In this document: positions 1 to 7,618 of the stretch, one piece after another | Position numbering within the stretch: position 1 is the first letter of the stretch | How the letters are laid out: the number at the start of each line of letters is the position of its first letter | Source: Prevotellaceae bacterium UBA1726 | GTDB taxonomy: Bacteria > Bacteroidota > Bacteroidia > Bacteroidales > Bacteroidaceae | Direction of reading: 5' to 3' | Length of the DNA stretch: 33,013 bases | Assembly: GCA_002316005.1 (NCBI GenBank) | Contig: DCIM01000041.1 | Span: 1-33,013, forward strand | Program-made: the position numbers and the translations under genes | The notes under the pieces: model-generated | The model's input: the letters and a program-made list of their open reading frames with translations, nothing else | Told to the model about the DNA's origin: nothing | Databases searched by the model: none

Positions 1-602
1 TGATGCCGTTTGATGTTAATATCATACCATATACAGAAGAGGCTTATAAGCAGAAGAAATATGCGTTTGTAAGTGACTATGCCCGTTTCTGGATAATGTA
101 TAAATACGGCGGAATCTATTTCGATACTGATGTTGAAGTAATCCGCCCAATGGATGATATCATTGTAAATGGGGCGTTTATGGGATATGAACTTGATCCT
201 TCTAAAGGAAACTATGGTACTGTAGCCCCTGGCTTGGGTTTGGCGTTCCCTCAAGAACATGTTTTGGTTAATATGTTGCTTGATTATTACAAATATCAAA
301 CTTTTGACATGGCTGATGGAAAACCAGTAACAATAGTAGGGCACACTACTGATGTTTTGGTCAAAAATGGACTTAAACCAATAAAAGGGATTCAGACAAT
401 TCTGGATACAAAGATTTATCCTGCTGAATATTTCTGCCCAATTCATAATATTACGAAGCGGTTACATATTACAGATAATACCCGTTCTATTCATCGCTAT
501 ATGGATTCGTGGAATGATAATAAGAAGAAACCATTGAAGGATAGAGTTAAAAAGTATATCCCTGAATGGGTCCTTTTATTAATAAATAAAATGAAACATT
601 AA
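1..602 (+). CDS. Glycosyltransferase, GT32-like sugar transferase with DxD motif (5' partial)
   Basis: Probably transfers a sugar from a nucleotide-sugar donor during capsule or exopolysaccharide assembly on the cytoplasmic side of the membrane. Counting from the first visible ATG (position 3), residues 35-46 read YGGIYFDTDVEV, the metal/nucleotide-binding DxD region of the Gly_transf_sug (GT32-like) family, with D41 and D43; the stretch before it (FVSDYARFW) is also typical. The gene is cut by the left edge: family members carry roughly 45-50 more residues with a 'P.IIH..W' start, so the first visible ATG is probably internal. It ends one base before the next gene, which fits a single operon with the polysaccharide genes that follow. 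The sugar and acceptor cannot be told from the sequence. Confidence 0.88.
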   Translation, partial: MPFDVNIIPYTEEAYKQKKYAFVSDYARFWIMYKYGGIYFDTDVEVIRPMDDIIVNGAFMGYELDPSKGNYGTVAPGLGLAFPQEHVLVNMLLDYYKYQTFDMADGKPVTIVGHTTDVLVKNGLKPIKGIQTILDTKIYPAEYFCPIHNITKRLHITDNTRSIHRYMDSWNDNKKKPLKDRVKKYIPEWVLLLINKMKH

Positions 603-603
603 A

Positions 604-1845
604 ATGAGAGGAATCGCAACGTTTTATACTTGGTTCTGGATAATATATTTCCCTATATGCTTGGCATTCCAAAGTCGAGTAGGATTTGACTCGTCTGACG
701 AGTTGCTATGCGTCATTATGATGATGTATGGCTTTTTTCAATGGAAACATCGAGTGAGAAATAAGGCGCGAGTCAAGGAAATGCAGACTTATTGGGTGAT
801 TATTGGATTCTATTTCTTGTATTCAATGGTTATTCATGTTACATCCACTAAGGGTGTATTGCTTGATCTGTTACAGCAGATACGTCCATATATGGTGTTC
901 TACATAACATGGTTGATGGCACCTAATTTTACAAAAAAGCAAAAGAAGGCAATCGTATTTTCGATGATTGTGACAATGGGATTGTATTTTGTGATGGGAG
1001 CTAATACAAGCGTTGTTGCTGGTAGGGTTGAGGACGGAGGTTTGCCTATGGTCGCACTTACAACAGGTATGTCGTACTATCTGTTTATGAAGCCTACTGG
1101 CAGGAATAAATGGATGGCAATTGCGATTATGCTCGCAGGTTTGCTATCAGGAAAGTCTAAATATTTGGGGCAATGCGTGACATTTATATTTATTGTTCTT
1201 TTCCTGAAGCAAAAACTAAATTATAGATCTCCCAAAGTATATATAGGATTTGCATTGTTGACTGCAATGGTAATATTCTTTACTTGGACGAAATTCAATC
1301 AATATTATGTTGAAGGAATGGAGGCCGAGGCAAGTGAAGCTGCTGCTCGCCCTGCAACTTATAAAACAGGAGGAAAAATCTTTGTTGACTATTTCCCGTT
1401 AGGTAGTGGTTTAGGATCATTCGGTACAGCTGCTGCAGCTAAGGAATATTCGCCACTTTATTATAAATATGAACTTTCGGAAATATGGGGATTGAGTCCT
1501 GATAACCCAATGTTCCTTGCGGATTGCTTCTATCCAACGTTGGCAGAATATGGCTTTGTTGGTTTGTTTTTATTTCTTGTTTTCTGGAAACGAAGATTGA
1601 AGGAAATCCAGACAATCCGTGATAAACGCCATTACCAAATGGCATTGATGGCTATTTTAGCTTTGGCGATTGATAGTACAGCAAATACAGCATATCTCTC
1701 AGGTGCTGGAATGGGATTGTTCATGACTTTAGCTATATGCTTAAACTCGAACAGATATCTTGTTGACAGGAAAGCTATTGCTGCGAAGATGAACAAGGTC
1801 ACAGTGTCAAGCCAGTTGACAAACACTGTCGAAAATCCAACTTAG
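604..1845 (+). CDS. O-antigen polymerase/ligase-like (Wzy-type) integral membrane protein
   Basis: Hydrophobic 413-residue protein with about ten predicted membrane segments spread over its length and a long loop at about residues 230-300, the usual shape of Wzy polymerases and O-antigen ligases. Such proteins join lipid-linked repeat units into a polymer on the outer face of the cytoplasmic membrane. No catalytic motif is diagnostic in this fast-evolving family, so the call rests on topology, length (Wzy proteins are usually about 380-450 residues) and position between glycosyltransferases. The ATG follows the upstream stop by one base. The next gene begins 14 nt after its stop. It could be a Wzy polymerase or a ligase; in a glycosyltransferase cluster the polymerase is more likely. 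Confidence 0.72.
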   Translation: MRGIATFYTWFWIIYFPICLAFQSRVGFDSSDELLCVIMMMYGFFQWKHRVRNKARVKEMQTYWVIIGFYFLYSMVIHVTSTKGVLLDLLQQIRPYMVFYITWLMAPNFTKKQKKAIVFSMIVTMGLYFVMGANTSVVAGRVEDGGLPMVALTTGMSYYLFMKPTGRNKWMAIAIMLAGLLSGKSKYLGQCVTFIFIVLFLKQKLNYRSPKVYIGFALLTAMVIFFTWTKFNQYYVEGMEAEASEAAARPATYKTGGKIFVDYFPLGSGLGSFGTAAAAKEYSPLYYKYELSEIWGLSPDNPMFLADCFYPTLAEYGFVGLFLFLVFWKRRLKEIQTIRDKRHYQMALMAILALAIDSTANTAYLSGAGMGLFMTLAICLNSNRYLVDRKAIAAKMNKVTVSSQLTNTVENPT

Positions 1846-1859
1846 AGTGCGTACAGATT

Positions 1860-2900
1860 ATGAAGAAACTGCTTGTTTTGAACACAGATCCAAAAGAGTT
1901 TTCTTATGGTGGAGTATGCCCATTTATGAGGAATATGCATCCTTTCCTTGAGGATTCTTTTGAATTGGATTATATAACACTTCCTGATAGTTGGAAGAAG
2001 ATTCCAGGTTCTACTCGCATGAAATACCTTGTCTATCTTTGGCTTCATAGAGAAAAACTTAATAAGTGCGACTATATATTATCGCATGGGCCAGAGGGAT
2101 CATACGTTGCTTCATTTTCTAAGACTCCCTATGCGCATGTGTATCACGGGAATAGTAACCCTATGACAATCTCAAGATTCAAGATTGGAAAGTATTTCGC
2201 AAAGATGTATGACAAGATGTTTGAGCGTATTGACCAGACAGCATCTTTAGTATATACTGTTGGTCCAGTGAGAAACGAAAGACAGAAAAAACTTCATAAT
2301 CCATTAAATCAAAACGTAAAACCGCGTCCTGTCTCAGAACGACATGGGTTTATATTTGCAGGTCGTCTTGAGGCAATGAAGAATGTGGACAGACTGATAC
2401 GCATTTATTCGAAGTTACCGGCGAACATCAGAGAAGAGAATCCGTTTTATATTGCTGGTTTTGGAACTCAAGAAACATATTTGAGAGGTGTTGTTGATGA
2501 GTTATCAGCGGATATGCCGGCAATTAAGGAACAGGTCGTTTTCCTTGGAAAGATAGAAAACACAAAGATGCTTGAAGTTGATTCGGATAAGAAAATCCTG
2601 TTGATGGCATCGACTACAGAAGGAATGCCGACGGCTATCGCCGAAGCATTCTCAGTCGGTTTGCCTGTTGTAAGTACTGCAGTAGGCGATATTCCTTCAG
2701 TTGTGCAAAATGGCAAACAAGGAGAACTGTTGCCTGTTGATTTTGAAGATGATGCGTACATAGACGCCATTTTGCGTATTCTTGAACAATACGACTCTTA
2801 CTCCGTTGCTGCCTATGAATCGTCAAAAGTATTTAATGCAAGAAATGTGACGGAACAGGTTATTTCTGATATTAACGTATTGCTGAATGGGGGAGAATAA
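1860..2900 (+). CDS. Glycosyltransferase family 4 (GT-B fold)
   Basis: A 346-residue GT-B glycosyltransferase of the family 4 type. The C-terminal donor-binding domain begins near residue 160 with FAGRLEAMKNVDRLI, the usual strand-loop-helix 'GRL...K..d.Li'. Around residues 249-290 it reads STTEGMPTAIAEAFSVGLPV then STAVGDIPSVVQNGK, the E-x7-E nucleotide-sugar site followed by the G.......G.lv segment. The N-terminal acceptor domain is short and divergent, and the HG near residue 77 and the YHGN near residue 97 are plausible acceptor-site loops. Translation appears coupled to the next gene, whose ATG lies 14 nt inside this one. It should add one sugar of the repeat unit; the donor is not predictable. 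Confidence 0.9.
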   Translation: MKKLLVLNTDPKEFSYGGVCPFMRNMHPFLEDSFELDYITLPDSWKKIPGSTRMKYLVYLWLHREKLNKCDYILSHGPEGSYVASFSKTPYAHVYHGNSNPMTISRFKIGKYFAKMYDKMFERIDQTASLVYTVGPVRNERQKKLHNPLNQNVKPRPVSERHGFIFAGRLEAMKNVDRLIRIYSKLPANIREENPFYIAGFGTQETYLRGVVDELSADMPAIKEQVVFLGKIENTKMLEVDSDKKILLMASTTEGMPTAIAEAFSVGLPVVSTAVGDIPSVVQNGKQGELLPVDFEDDAYIDAILRILEQYDSYSVAAYESSKVFNARNVTEQVISDINVLLNGGE

Positions 2901-3864
2901 ACTATATTACAACGACATTACCATTTTGAAGGCAATGGCTACTGTCTTCATAACATGGTTTCACTTTAAATGGTCGGTGCCAGAAGAATTGGCTCCGCTG
3001 TTTGTTGGTGGTGCTGTCGGCAATAGTTTGTTCTTTTTTTGCGCGGGTTATCTATTGAAGTTTAAGGAAGAACGCTATTTGGGTAAATGGTTATTGGGTA
3101 AATATCTGCGCATTATGCCTGCCATTTGGGTTGTCTTCCTTCTTTTTGGGTTATTTGACCTCATCCGTTTTGGCACCTTTGCTTTGCCATCTGTAGGAGA
3201 ATGGCTATTTCCTACAAGATATTGGTTTGTTGTTTCAATATTGATATATTTTCTAATCTTTTATTTGTTGCGTCCGCTACTGGTTATTGCAGATAAAAGA
3301 CGAAATATGGTATTCCTTGGACTTCTGCTGATTATTATAGGAATCCAAATAGTATGGTATATCTTGTATTGTGACAAGTCGTTTGTTAACATTGATGAAG
3401 GCTATCTAAAGGCATGGTATTTTCTTGTCTTTATGTTGTGGGGATATTATGTGAAAACAAAAGAATTACCTAAGCAGAATAATAAACTGGCATACTTGTA
3501 TGCTCTAATTGCTTTTTGCCTCTTCTATTTTTATAAGAGATTGTCAATAGGAAACTGTATCCTCTCTGAATTACAAGTTGTGTTTGTTCCACTGCTTCTT
3601 GCCTTTATCGTATATTCATTCAGGATGGTAGCAATTAATATCGCGGAAATTAGGATTCCAGACAGATATAAAAGACTGATAAGTAAATTGTCGAATATGA
3701 CTCTTGAAGTCTATATCGTTCAGATGTATTTAATTAATTGGATAATGCCACTTTTCCCATTTCCTGTGAATTTCGTTACATCTTTGGTATCTATTGTAAT
3801 TGTATCATATATAGTACATTATCTTGCAACAAAAGTCGCCGGGGTGTTTAAATTTGCCTATTGA
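2887..3864 (+). CDS. Acyltransferase 3 family membrane protein
   Basis: A 325-residue multispanning membrane protein with about ten hydrophobic segments. The N-terminus (NDITILKAMATVFITWFHF) is the usual first helix of acyltransferase-3 enzymes, with the conserved His at residue 22 region in 'WFHF', followed by SLFFFCAGYLL, the family's 'vpiFFviSGyll' segment. These enzymes acetylate or otherwise acylate sugars of surface polysaccharides at the cytoplasmic membrane. The ATG at 2887 overlaps the end of the GT4 gene by 14 nt, and the stop TGA overlaps the next ATG, so translation is likely coupled in both directions. The acyl group and target sugar are unknown. Length and topology are normal for the family. 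Confidence 0.85.
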   Translation: MGENKLYYNDITILKAMATVFITWFHFKWSVPEELAPLFVGGAVGNSLFFFCAGYLLKFKEERYLGKWLLGKYLRIMPAIWVVFLLFGLFDLIRFGTFALPSVGEWLFPTRYWFVVSILIYFLIFYLLRPLLVIADKRRNMVFLGLLLIIIGIQIVWYILYCDKSFVNIDEGYLKAWYFLVFMLWGYYVKTKELPKQNNKLAYLYALIAFCLFYFYKRLSIGNCILSELQVVFVPLLLAFIVYSFRMVAINIAEIRIPDRYKRLISKLSNMTLEVYIVQMYLINWIMPLFPFPVNFVTSLVSIVIVSYIVHYLATKVAGVFKFAY

Positions 3865-4763
3865 TGATGGATATTCGAAATAAATCAATTATAGTCTGTG
3901 GAATAGTTCGTGATGCTGAAGAAGGGTTGCGAAGGAATATTCCGGTAGTGAATGAAGTGCTTGGCCATTTCTGTGATTATCGTGTGATAATCTATGAAAA
4001 CGACTCGGTTGATTCGACAAAGGAATTGCTCAAGGAATGGCATGCTGTCAATCCTGAAAAGATTCATGTCAGCATTAATGATACAGATAAGGCCAAAACA
4101 ATTCCTACGGCCAATTTGACGCCAGGCGTGAATCCGTTCTTCTCACATAGGCGAATCGACAAAATGGCCAGAATCAGAAATCATTATTTTGATTATATCA
4201 AAGAACAGGGATGGACTGCGGATTATTTGATGATTGTTGATTTAGATGTTGCCAAATTGGATGCTAATGCAATACTGTCTTCTTATGCTGATTGCGTACC
4301 TCAATGGGATGCTGTTACAGCCTTTGGATATAGTACATCTCCTAAATGGTTTAAAAGGAGATATCATGATTCTTTCGCTCTGACATTATGGGAGGACAGA
4401 AACCGACCTCAAACAGAAGAAATGATAGTCAAAAACTCATCTCGTTTAGGTTCATTAAAGGTTTCGGACAATTGGGTAAGAGTAGCATCTGCGTTCGGTG
4501 GTGTAGCCATATATAGATTTGAAGCAATACAAGGTTTGAGATATACAGAACCGGCTATTGATAATGACGATCCTTGTGTGGAAACCAGATGTGAACACTA
4601 CAGCATTTATAAGCAGATGATAGAGCGTGGATATGATAAAATATACATTAATCCTGCTATGATATTAAAATATCAAAATCTTACGATGAAGACTTTTTGG
4701 AATAGTTTGCACCAGTCAACATTCCTTGGGTATTATTTGAAAAAGTTAGGATTAAAGAAATAA
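3864..4763 (+). CDS. Glycosyltransferase resembling Cap59/Anp1 (GT69/GT62-like)
   Basis: A 299-residue protein with an N-terminal IIVCGIVRDAEEGL followed by VIIYENDSVDSTKELLKEW, close to the '..RN.e..l..... V.IYENdS.D.T...L' block of Cap59/mannosyltransferase-type GT-A enzymes known best from fungal capsule synthesis. A DxD-like MIVDLDV lies near residue 123 and a second acidic patch (DNDDPCVETRCEH) near residue 233. The GT-A assignment is an inference from those motifs. The ORF can open at a TTG at 3861, but ATG at 3864 overlaps the previous stop as TGATG and is the preferred start; a further ATG follows at 3867. It lies in the same operon and probably adds a sugar to the same polysaccharide. 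Confidence 0.75.
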   Translation: MMDIRNKSIIVCGIVRDAEEGLRRNIPVVNEVLGHFCDYRVIIYENDSVDSTKELLKEWHAVNPEKIHVSINDTDKAKTIPTANLTPGVNPFFSHRRIDKMARIRNHYFDYIKEQGWTADYLMIVDLDVAKLDANAILSSYADCVPQWDAVTAFGYSTSPKWFKRRYHDSFALTLWEDRNRPQTEEMIVKNSSRLGSLKVSDNWVRVASAFGGVAIYRFEAIQGLRYTEPAIDNDDPCVETRCEHYSIYKQMIERGYDKIYINPAMILKYQNLTMKTFWNSLHQSTFLGYYLKKLGLKK

Positions 4764-4776
4764 GGGAGGAAATCTG

Positions 4777-5520
4777 ATGATTAAAATAAAAGACTTAAAC
4801 CTCGTGTGTTCGAGAGAGGAGCTGAAGGCGATTCCGGAGGGGAAGGTGCTGATAAATACTATCAATGCTTTCTCGTTCAATAATGCTCGTAAGGATGAAT
4901 TGTTTGCCGAGGCTTTGCTGAAAGGCGACTACCTGATTCCTGACGGAGCAAGTATCGTGAAGGCGTGCCGTTGGCTGAAGGCAAAGACTCAACCGAAAGA
5001 AAGAATCGCCGGCTGGGACTTGTTTGAGTTTGAGATGGAGCGGACCCACCAAACCTCCCTACTTAGGGAGGCAAACAATAAATGCAAGGTGATGTTTGCT
5101 GGTTCTAGCGAAAAGGTTTTAAGCTTGATCAAGCTGAAAGCGGCGGAGGTTTATCCGGGATTGGAGATTGTGACATATTCGCCTCCTTACAAACCGGAGT
5201 TTTCGGATGAGGACAACAGGGCTATCATTGAGGCAATAAATGCGGCTGATCCTGATTTGCTGTGGATTGGAATGACAGCACCAAAACAGGAGAAGTGGAC
5301 TTACAGTCATTGGGATGAACTGAATATTCATTGTCATGTGGGAACAGTCGGTGCGGTATTCGATTTCTTTGCCGGTACTTATAAACGAGCCCCACAGTGG
5401 TGGCAGGATCATTCGTTGGAGTGGCTCTATCGCTTATTGAAGGAACCTAAGCGCATGTGGCGCCGGTATATCATCGGCAACGCCGAGTTCCTGGTGAATG
5501 TGATAAAAGAGACCCTCTAA
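4777..5520 (+). CDS. WecG/TagA/CpsF family glycosyltransferase (GT26), with in-frame palindromic insert
   Basis: A 247-residue GT26 enzyme; the family transfers N-acetylmannosamine or a related HexNAc(A) to a lipid-linked sugar. Family signs: INTINAFSFNNARKDELFAEAL near the start, IPDGASIVKACRWL (residues ~52-65), RIAGWDLFEF (~75-84), DLLWIGMTAPKQEKW (~161-175), VGAVFDFFAGTYKRAPQWW (~191-209), then a C-terminal LLKEPKRMWRRYI membrane-associating tail. A clear purine-rich ribosome binding site (GGGAGG) lies 8-13 nt before the ATG, stronger than for its neighbours. Residues about 88-100 (THQTSLLREANNK) interrupt the link between E-M-E-R and K-V-M-F-A-G-S and are encoded by a perfect palindrome; relatives known to me have a much shorter loop here. 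The reading frame is kept, so the protein is probably functional. Last clear polysaccharide gene of the operon. Confidence 0.9.
   Translation: MIKIKDLNLVCSREELKAIPEGKVLINTINAFSFNNARKDELFAEALLKGDYLIPDGASIVKACRWLKAKTQPKERIAGWDLFEFEMERTHQTSLLREANNKCKVMFAGSSEKVLSLIKLKAAEVYPGLEIVTYSPPYKPEFSDEDNRAIIEAINAADPDLLWIGMTAPKQEKWTYSHWDELNIHCHVGTVGAVFDFFAGTYKRAPQWWQDHSLEWLYRLLKEPKRMWRRYIIGNAEFLVNVIKETL
5054..5071. repeat. Perfect palindrome inside the WecG-family gene
   Basis: CCTCCCTA-CT-TAGGGAGG, an 8-bp perfect inverted repeat with a 2-nt centre, read in frame as part of a surface-loop insertion (about residues 88-100). Its GC-rich core contrasts with the flanking A-rich bases and it behaves like an inserted palindromic element that added codons without a frameshift. 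Confidence 0.7.
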
Positions 5521-5729
5521 AACGAATGAGATAAAAATCATTCTGCCCAAAGACTTTGTCTTTTCACTATATGCATTATGCATGAAAGCCAGAACGAGTT
5601 CTGCTTTCTACCATAATCCACATAGTTGTGCCTATGGCACTTGCGCGGAATGAGAAAACCGCTTAGCGAGAAAACATTCGCTTTCGCTCATAGAAAATAT
5701 AGGCTGATTAACTTTCAACTGAATTGAAT
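5521..5729. repeat. Array of short hairpins upstream of the GxxExxY gene
   Basis: Non-coding stretch packed with short inverted repeats. Seen: GAATGA/TCATTC (5524-5543); AAAGAC-TTT-GTCTTT (5549-5563); ATGCA-TTA-TGCAT (5571-5583); an 11-bp stem with one bulged C between 5584 and 5608; GTGCC-TAT-GGCAC (5628-5640); CGC-TTA-GCG (5660-5668). Four of the six have exactly three bases in the loop. Spacers TGAGAAAA (5651-5658) and GCGAGAAAA (5666-5674) recur and are the reverse complement of the TTTTCTC spacers on the other side of the gene. No T-tract follows the stems, so these do not look like ordinary terminators. Confidence 0.75.
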
Positions 5730-6179
5730 ATGATACTAAGGCAGAAGGAATCTTTTGATTCAAATCTGAAGAAGGCTTTGAATGATTATGTGTACGACAT
5801 TGTTGGTTGTATGCATGAGGTCATGAAGTATTTGCCTTGTGGATTGCCTGAGTATGCCTATCAAGAGGCTCTTGCAACTGTATTAACAGAAAAGGGCATA
5901 AACCCTAACAAGGAGCATGTTCAACATATTCTGTTTAGGGGAAAGGAAATGGATTCTTTCGTTAGAATGGATATGATGATAGAGCGTGAGCGAGGAAATA
6001 TAATCATAGAGTGTAAGGCACTTGAAAAAATAGGGTCGCACGAACGCCAACAATTGTTCAGTTATATGATTGCTACAGGTTTTCCGGTTGGCATACTTGT
6101 GAATTTTGCGTCTTATCCACATGCACAAATTGAGCGTTATTATTTCGACAAGAATGATATGACGATCAATGCATTTTAA
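5730..6179 (+). CDS. GxxExxY protein, PD-(D/E)XK nuclease-like
   Basis: A 149-residue member of the GxxExxY family (PDDEXK_3), small proteins of unknown role with a PD-(D/E)XK nuclease-like fold. The defining motif is G38-L-P-E41-Y-A-Y44. Candidate nuclease residues are D81 (in VRMDMMIE) and E94-C-K96 (in IIIECKA), with E41 as a possible fourth metal ligand, so the active site appears intact. The frame opens at a TTG (5724), but ATG at 5730 gives the expected family N-terminus and is preferred. The gene stands alone: no partner methylase, toxin or antitoxin is adjacent, and both flanks are hairpin arrays. It might act on those repeats, but function is not established for the family; that link is inference only. 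Confidence 0.85.
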   Translation: MILRQKESFDSNLKKALNDYVYDIVGCMHEVMKYLPCGLPEYAYQEALATVLTEKGINPNKEHVQHILFRGKEMDSFVRMDMMIERERGNIIIECKALEKIGSHERQQLFSYMIATGFPVGILVNFASYPHAQIERYYFDKNDMTINAF

Positions 6180-6386
6180 TTTGAGACTCTCACTTTCGCC
6201 GAATAATTTTCTCTGACCAAAGGGCAGTTTTTCTCACGAAGTGATTTTCTCATCTTTCAAAGTGACATTGTCACAGATGAATGAAGAAATACGAGGAGAA
6301 GAGTTTACTCATTCTCGATGGATTTAGAAATGAAGACCAACAGACGGAGTCTGTGAGAAAGATGGTTTTTATCTAAAGTTTGAATA
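6180..6386. repeat. Array of short hairpins downstream of the GxxExxY gene
   Basis: Stems seen: CTGACC-AAA-GGGCAG with one mismatch (6213-6227); TCAC-GAA-GTGA (6234-6244); a nested structure with outer TCATCT/AGATGA (6250-6280) around GTGAC-ATT-GTCAC (6262-6274); a 9-bp stem with one bulge (6296-6316); ACAGAC-GGA-GTCTGT (6340-6354). Three successive units at 6207, 6228 and 6245 each begin with a TTTTCTC-type spacer and then a hairpin. The word CTG(C/A)CCAAAG occurs both here (6213) and in the upstream array (5544). It leads up to the next gene at 6387 without a recognisable promoter. Confidence 0.75.
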
Positions 6387-7502
6387 ATGATTGAAAAAGA
6401 AAACATATCACATATAGATGGTCTCTTTTATGAATTGCTGCAAGTGGCTTGTGGCAATAGAGAAATGTTGTCGGTTTTGCCTGATGCTGAGGAGTGGGAG
6501 GAACTGCGGGAGATGGCGAAGAAGCAGACTTTGAACGGTATTGCCTATGCCGGAATGGAACGACTGCCTCTGGAGCAATGGCCTGACAGATATTTCCGAC
6601 TCAGATGGGGTGGTAAGGTGCAGAAAATCATTGATCGCAACAAGGAACTGAACGAGCGTTGTGACGAGGCGGTGCACAGATTCCGTTATGATGGTTTCTG
6701 GTGCTGTATCCTCAAAGGTCAAGGCAACCTTTACTATTACCCGGAATGGCTGAAGGACAAACGCACCCCGGGAGATATTGATGTTTGGGTGACTTCTCAA
6801 GGCAAAAGGCCAATTAGAAAGGTTGTAGATTTTTGCCAGAAGCGTAAGCCTGCGGACAAAGTGGGGTATATACATCTTGATTTCAATGTGTGGAAGACGG
6901 TGGATATAGAGGTTCATATCCGTCCGACCTTCCTTTGTTCGCCGCTTCATAATCACAGACTGCAGAAATATTGTCTTGAACAGCAATTAACGATGGTCCG
7001 TGAGGATACTAAATTTCCGGTTCCTACTGCCGAGTTCAATGCAGTTTATCAGTTGCTGCACATCTATAAACACCTCTTTGAAGAGGGCATTGGATTGCGT
7101 CAGTTGGTGGATTATTATTTCGTGATTACCAATCTTACCGATAGCAGGTCGCGTGAACGAGTGATGAAGGTGTTGAAGAGTTTGGCGGTGGATAAGTTTG
7201 CAGGTGCTGTGATGTATGTACTTGAAACTGTCCTCAATCTGAAAACTGATGATATGCTGTGTAAACCCGACAAAAAAAGAGGTGAGCATCTGTTGAACGA
7301 GATAATGCTTGCCGGCAATTTCGGTAAATATGATGAGCGCAATGGCGACTTGGCAACAGAAGGACATGCTGGTAGATACTGGCGTAAGACAAAAAGAGCC
7401 TTCCGACTGATGTCGCTCTATCCACATGAATCCATCTGGCAGCCTTATTTCATGGTGTATCATTTCCTCTGGCGCGCGTTGAAATTGTGGAAGTTTGAAT
7501 AA
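6387..7502 (+). CDS. Nucleotidyltransferase family protein (NTP_transf_5)
   Basis: A 371-residue member of the uncharacterised NTP_transf_5 nucleotidyltransferase-like family. The catalytic-type motif is G129-D-I-D132-V-W-V, preceded by the helix KGQGNLYYYPEWLKDKRTP; in the nucleotidyltransferase fold a Gly-Ser/Asp pair with two acidic residues binds metal and NTP. A third acidic residue may be the E in VDIEVHIRP near residue 175. The family is common in polysaccharide clusters of Bacteroidetes, and this copy lies just beyond one, separated only by the GxxExxY element. Substrate unknown; modification of a sugar, lipid carrier or protein are all possible. The C-terminal third is helical and basic. 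The stop is followed by about 115 non-coding bases. Confidence 0.8.
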   Translation: MIEKENISHIDGLFYELLQVACGNREMLSVLPDAEEWEELREMAKKQTLNGIAYAGMERLPLEQWPDRYFRLRWGGKVQKIIDRNKELNERCDEAVHRFRYDGFWCCILKGQGNLYYYPEWLKDKRTPGDIDVWVTSQGKRPIRKVVDFCQKRKPADKVGYIHLDFNVWKTVDIEVHIRPTFLCSPLHNHRLQKYCLEQQLTMVREDTKFPVPTAEFNAVYQLLHIYKHLFEEGIGLRQLVDYYFVITNLTDSRSRERVMKVLKSLAVDKFAGAVMYVLETVLNLKTDDMLCKPDKKRGEHLLNEIMLAGNFGKYDERNGDLATEGHAGRYWRKTKRAFRLMSLYPHESIWQPYFMVYHFLWRALKLWKFE

Positions 7503-7578
7503 GAACATTTTAACGCAAATACTAACGTAGCGAGCAGGATGTTTAAAACAAATTGTGTCACGCTTCCTTTCTATATAA

Positions 7579-7610
7579 TTTGGTATTCTCGCAAAATTGT
7601 GGTAACTTTG
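7579..7610 (+). promoter_or_regulatory. Bacteroidetes-type promoter for the GHL10 gene
   Basis: TTTG at 7579-7582, 20-nt spacer, TAACTTTG at 7603-7610 (TAnnTTTG). The -7 box ends only 8 nt before the ATG at 7619, so the transcript should begin at or within a few bases of the start codon. Confidence 0.65.
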
Positions 7611-7618
7611 CAACTTGT

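Noticed and set aside
4777..5520. The WecG-family gene as a pseudogene broken by an insertion.
   Set aside because: The insert keeps the frame and all family motifs on both sides are intact.
5521..6386. The hairpin arrays as a CRISPR array or a set of tRNA genes.
   Set aside because: Stems differ in sequence and spacing, there are no identical direct repeats or unique spacers of constant length, and no cloverleaf or T-loop consensus is present.
7553..7618. Start of the GHL10 gene at the upstream TTG.
   Set aside because: It would put the promoter inside the gene and place 22 residues before an otherwise standard signal peptide.
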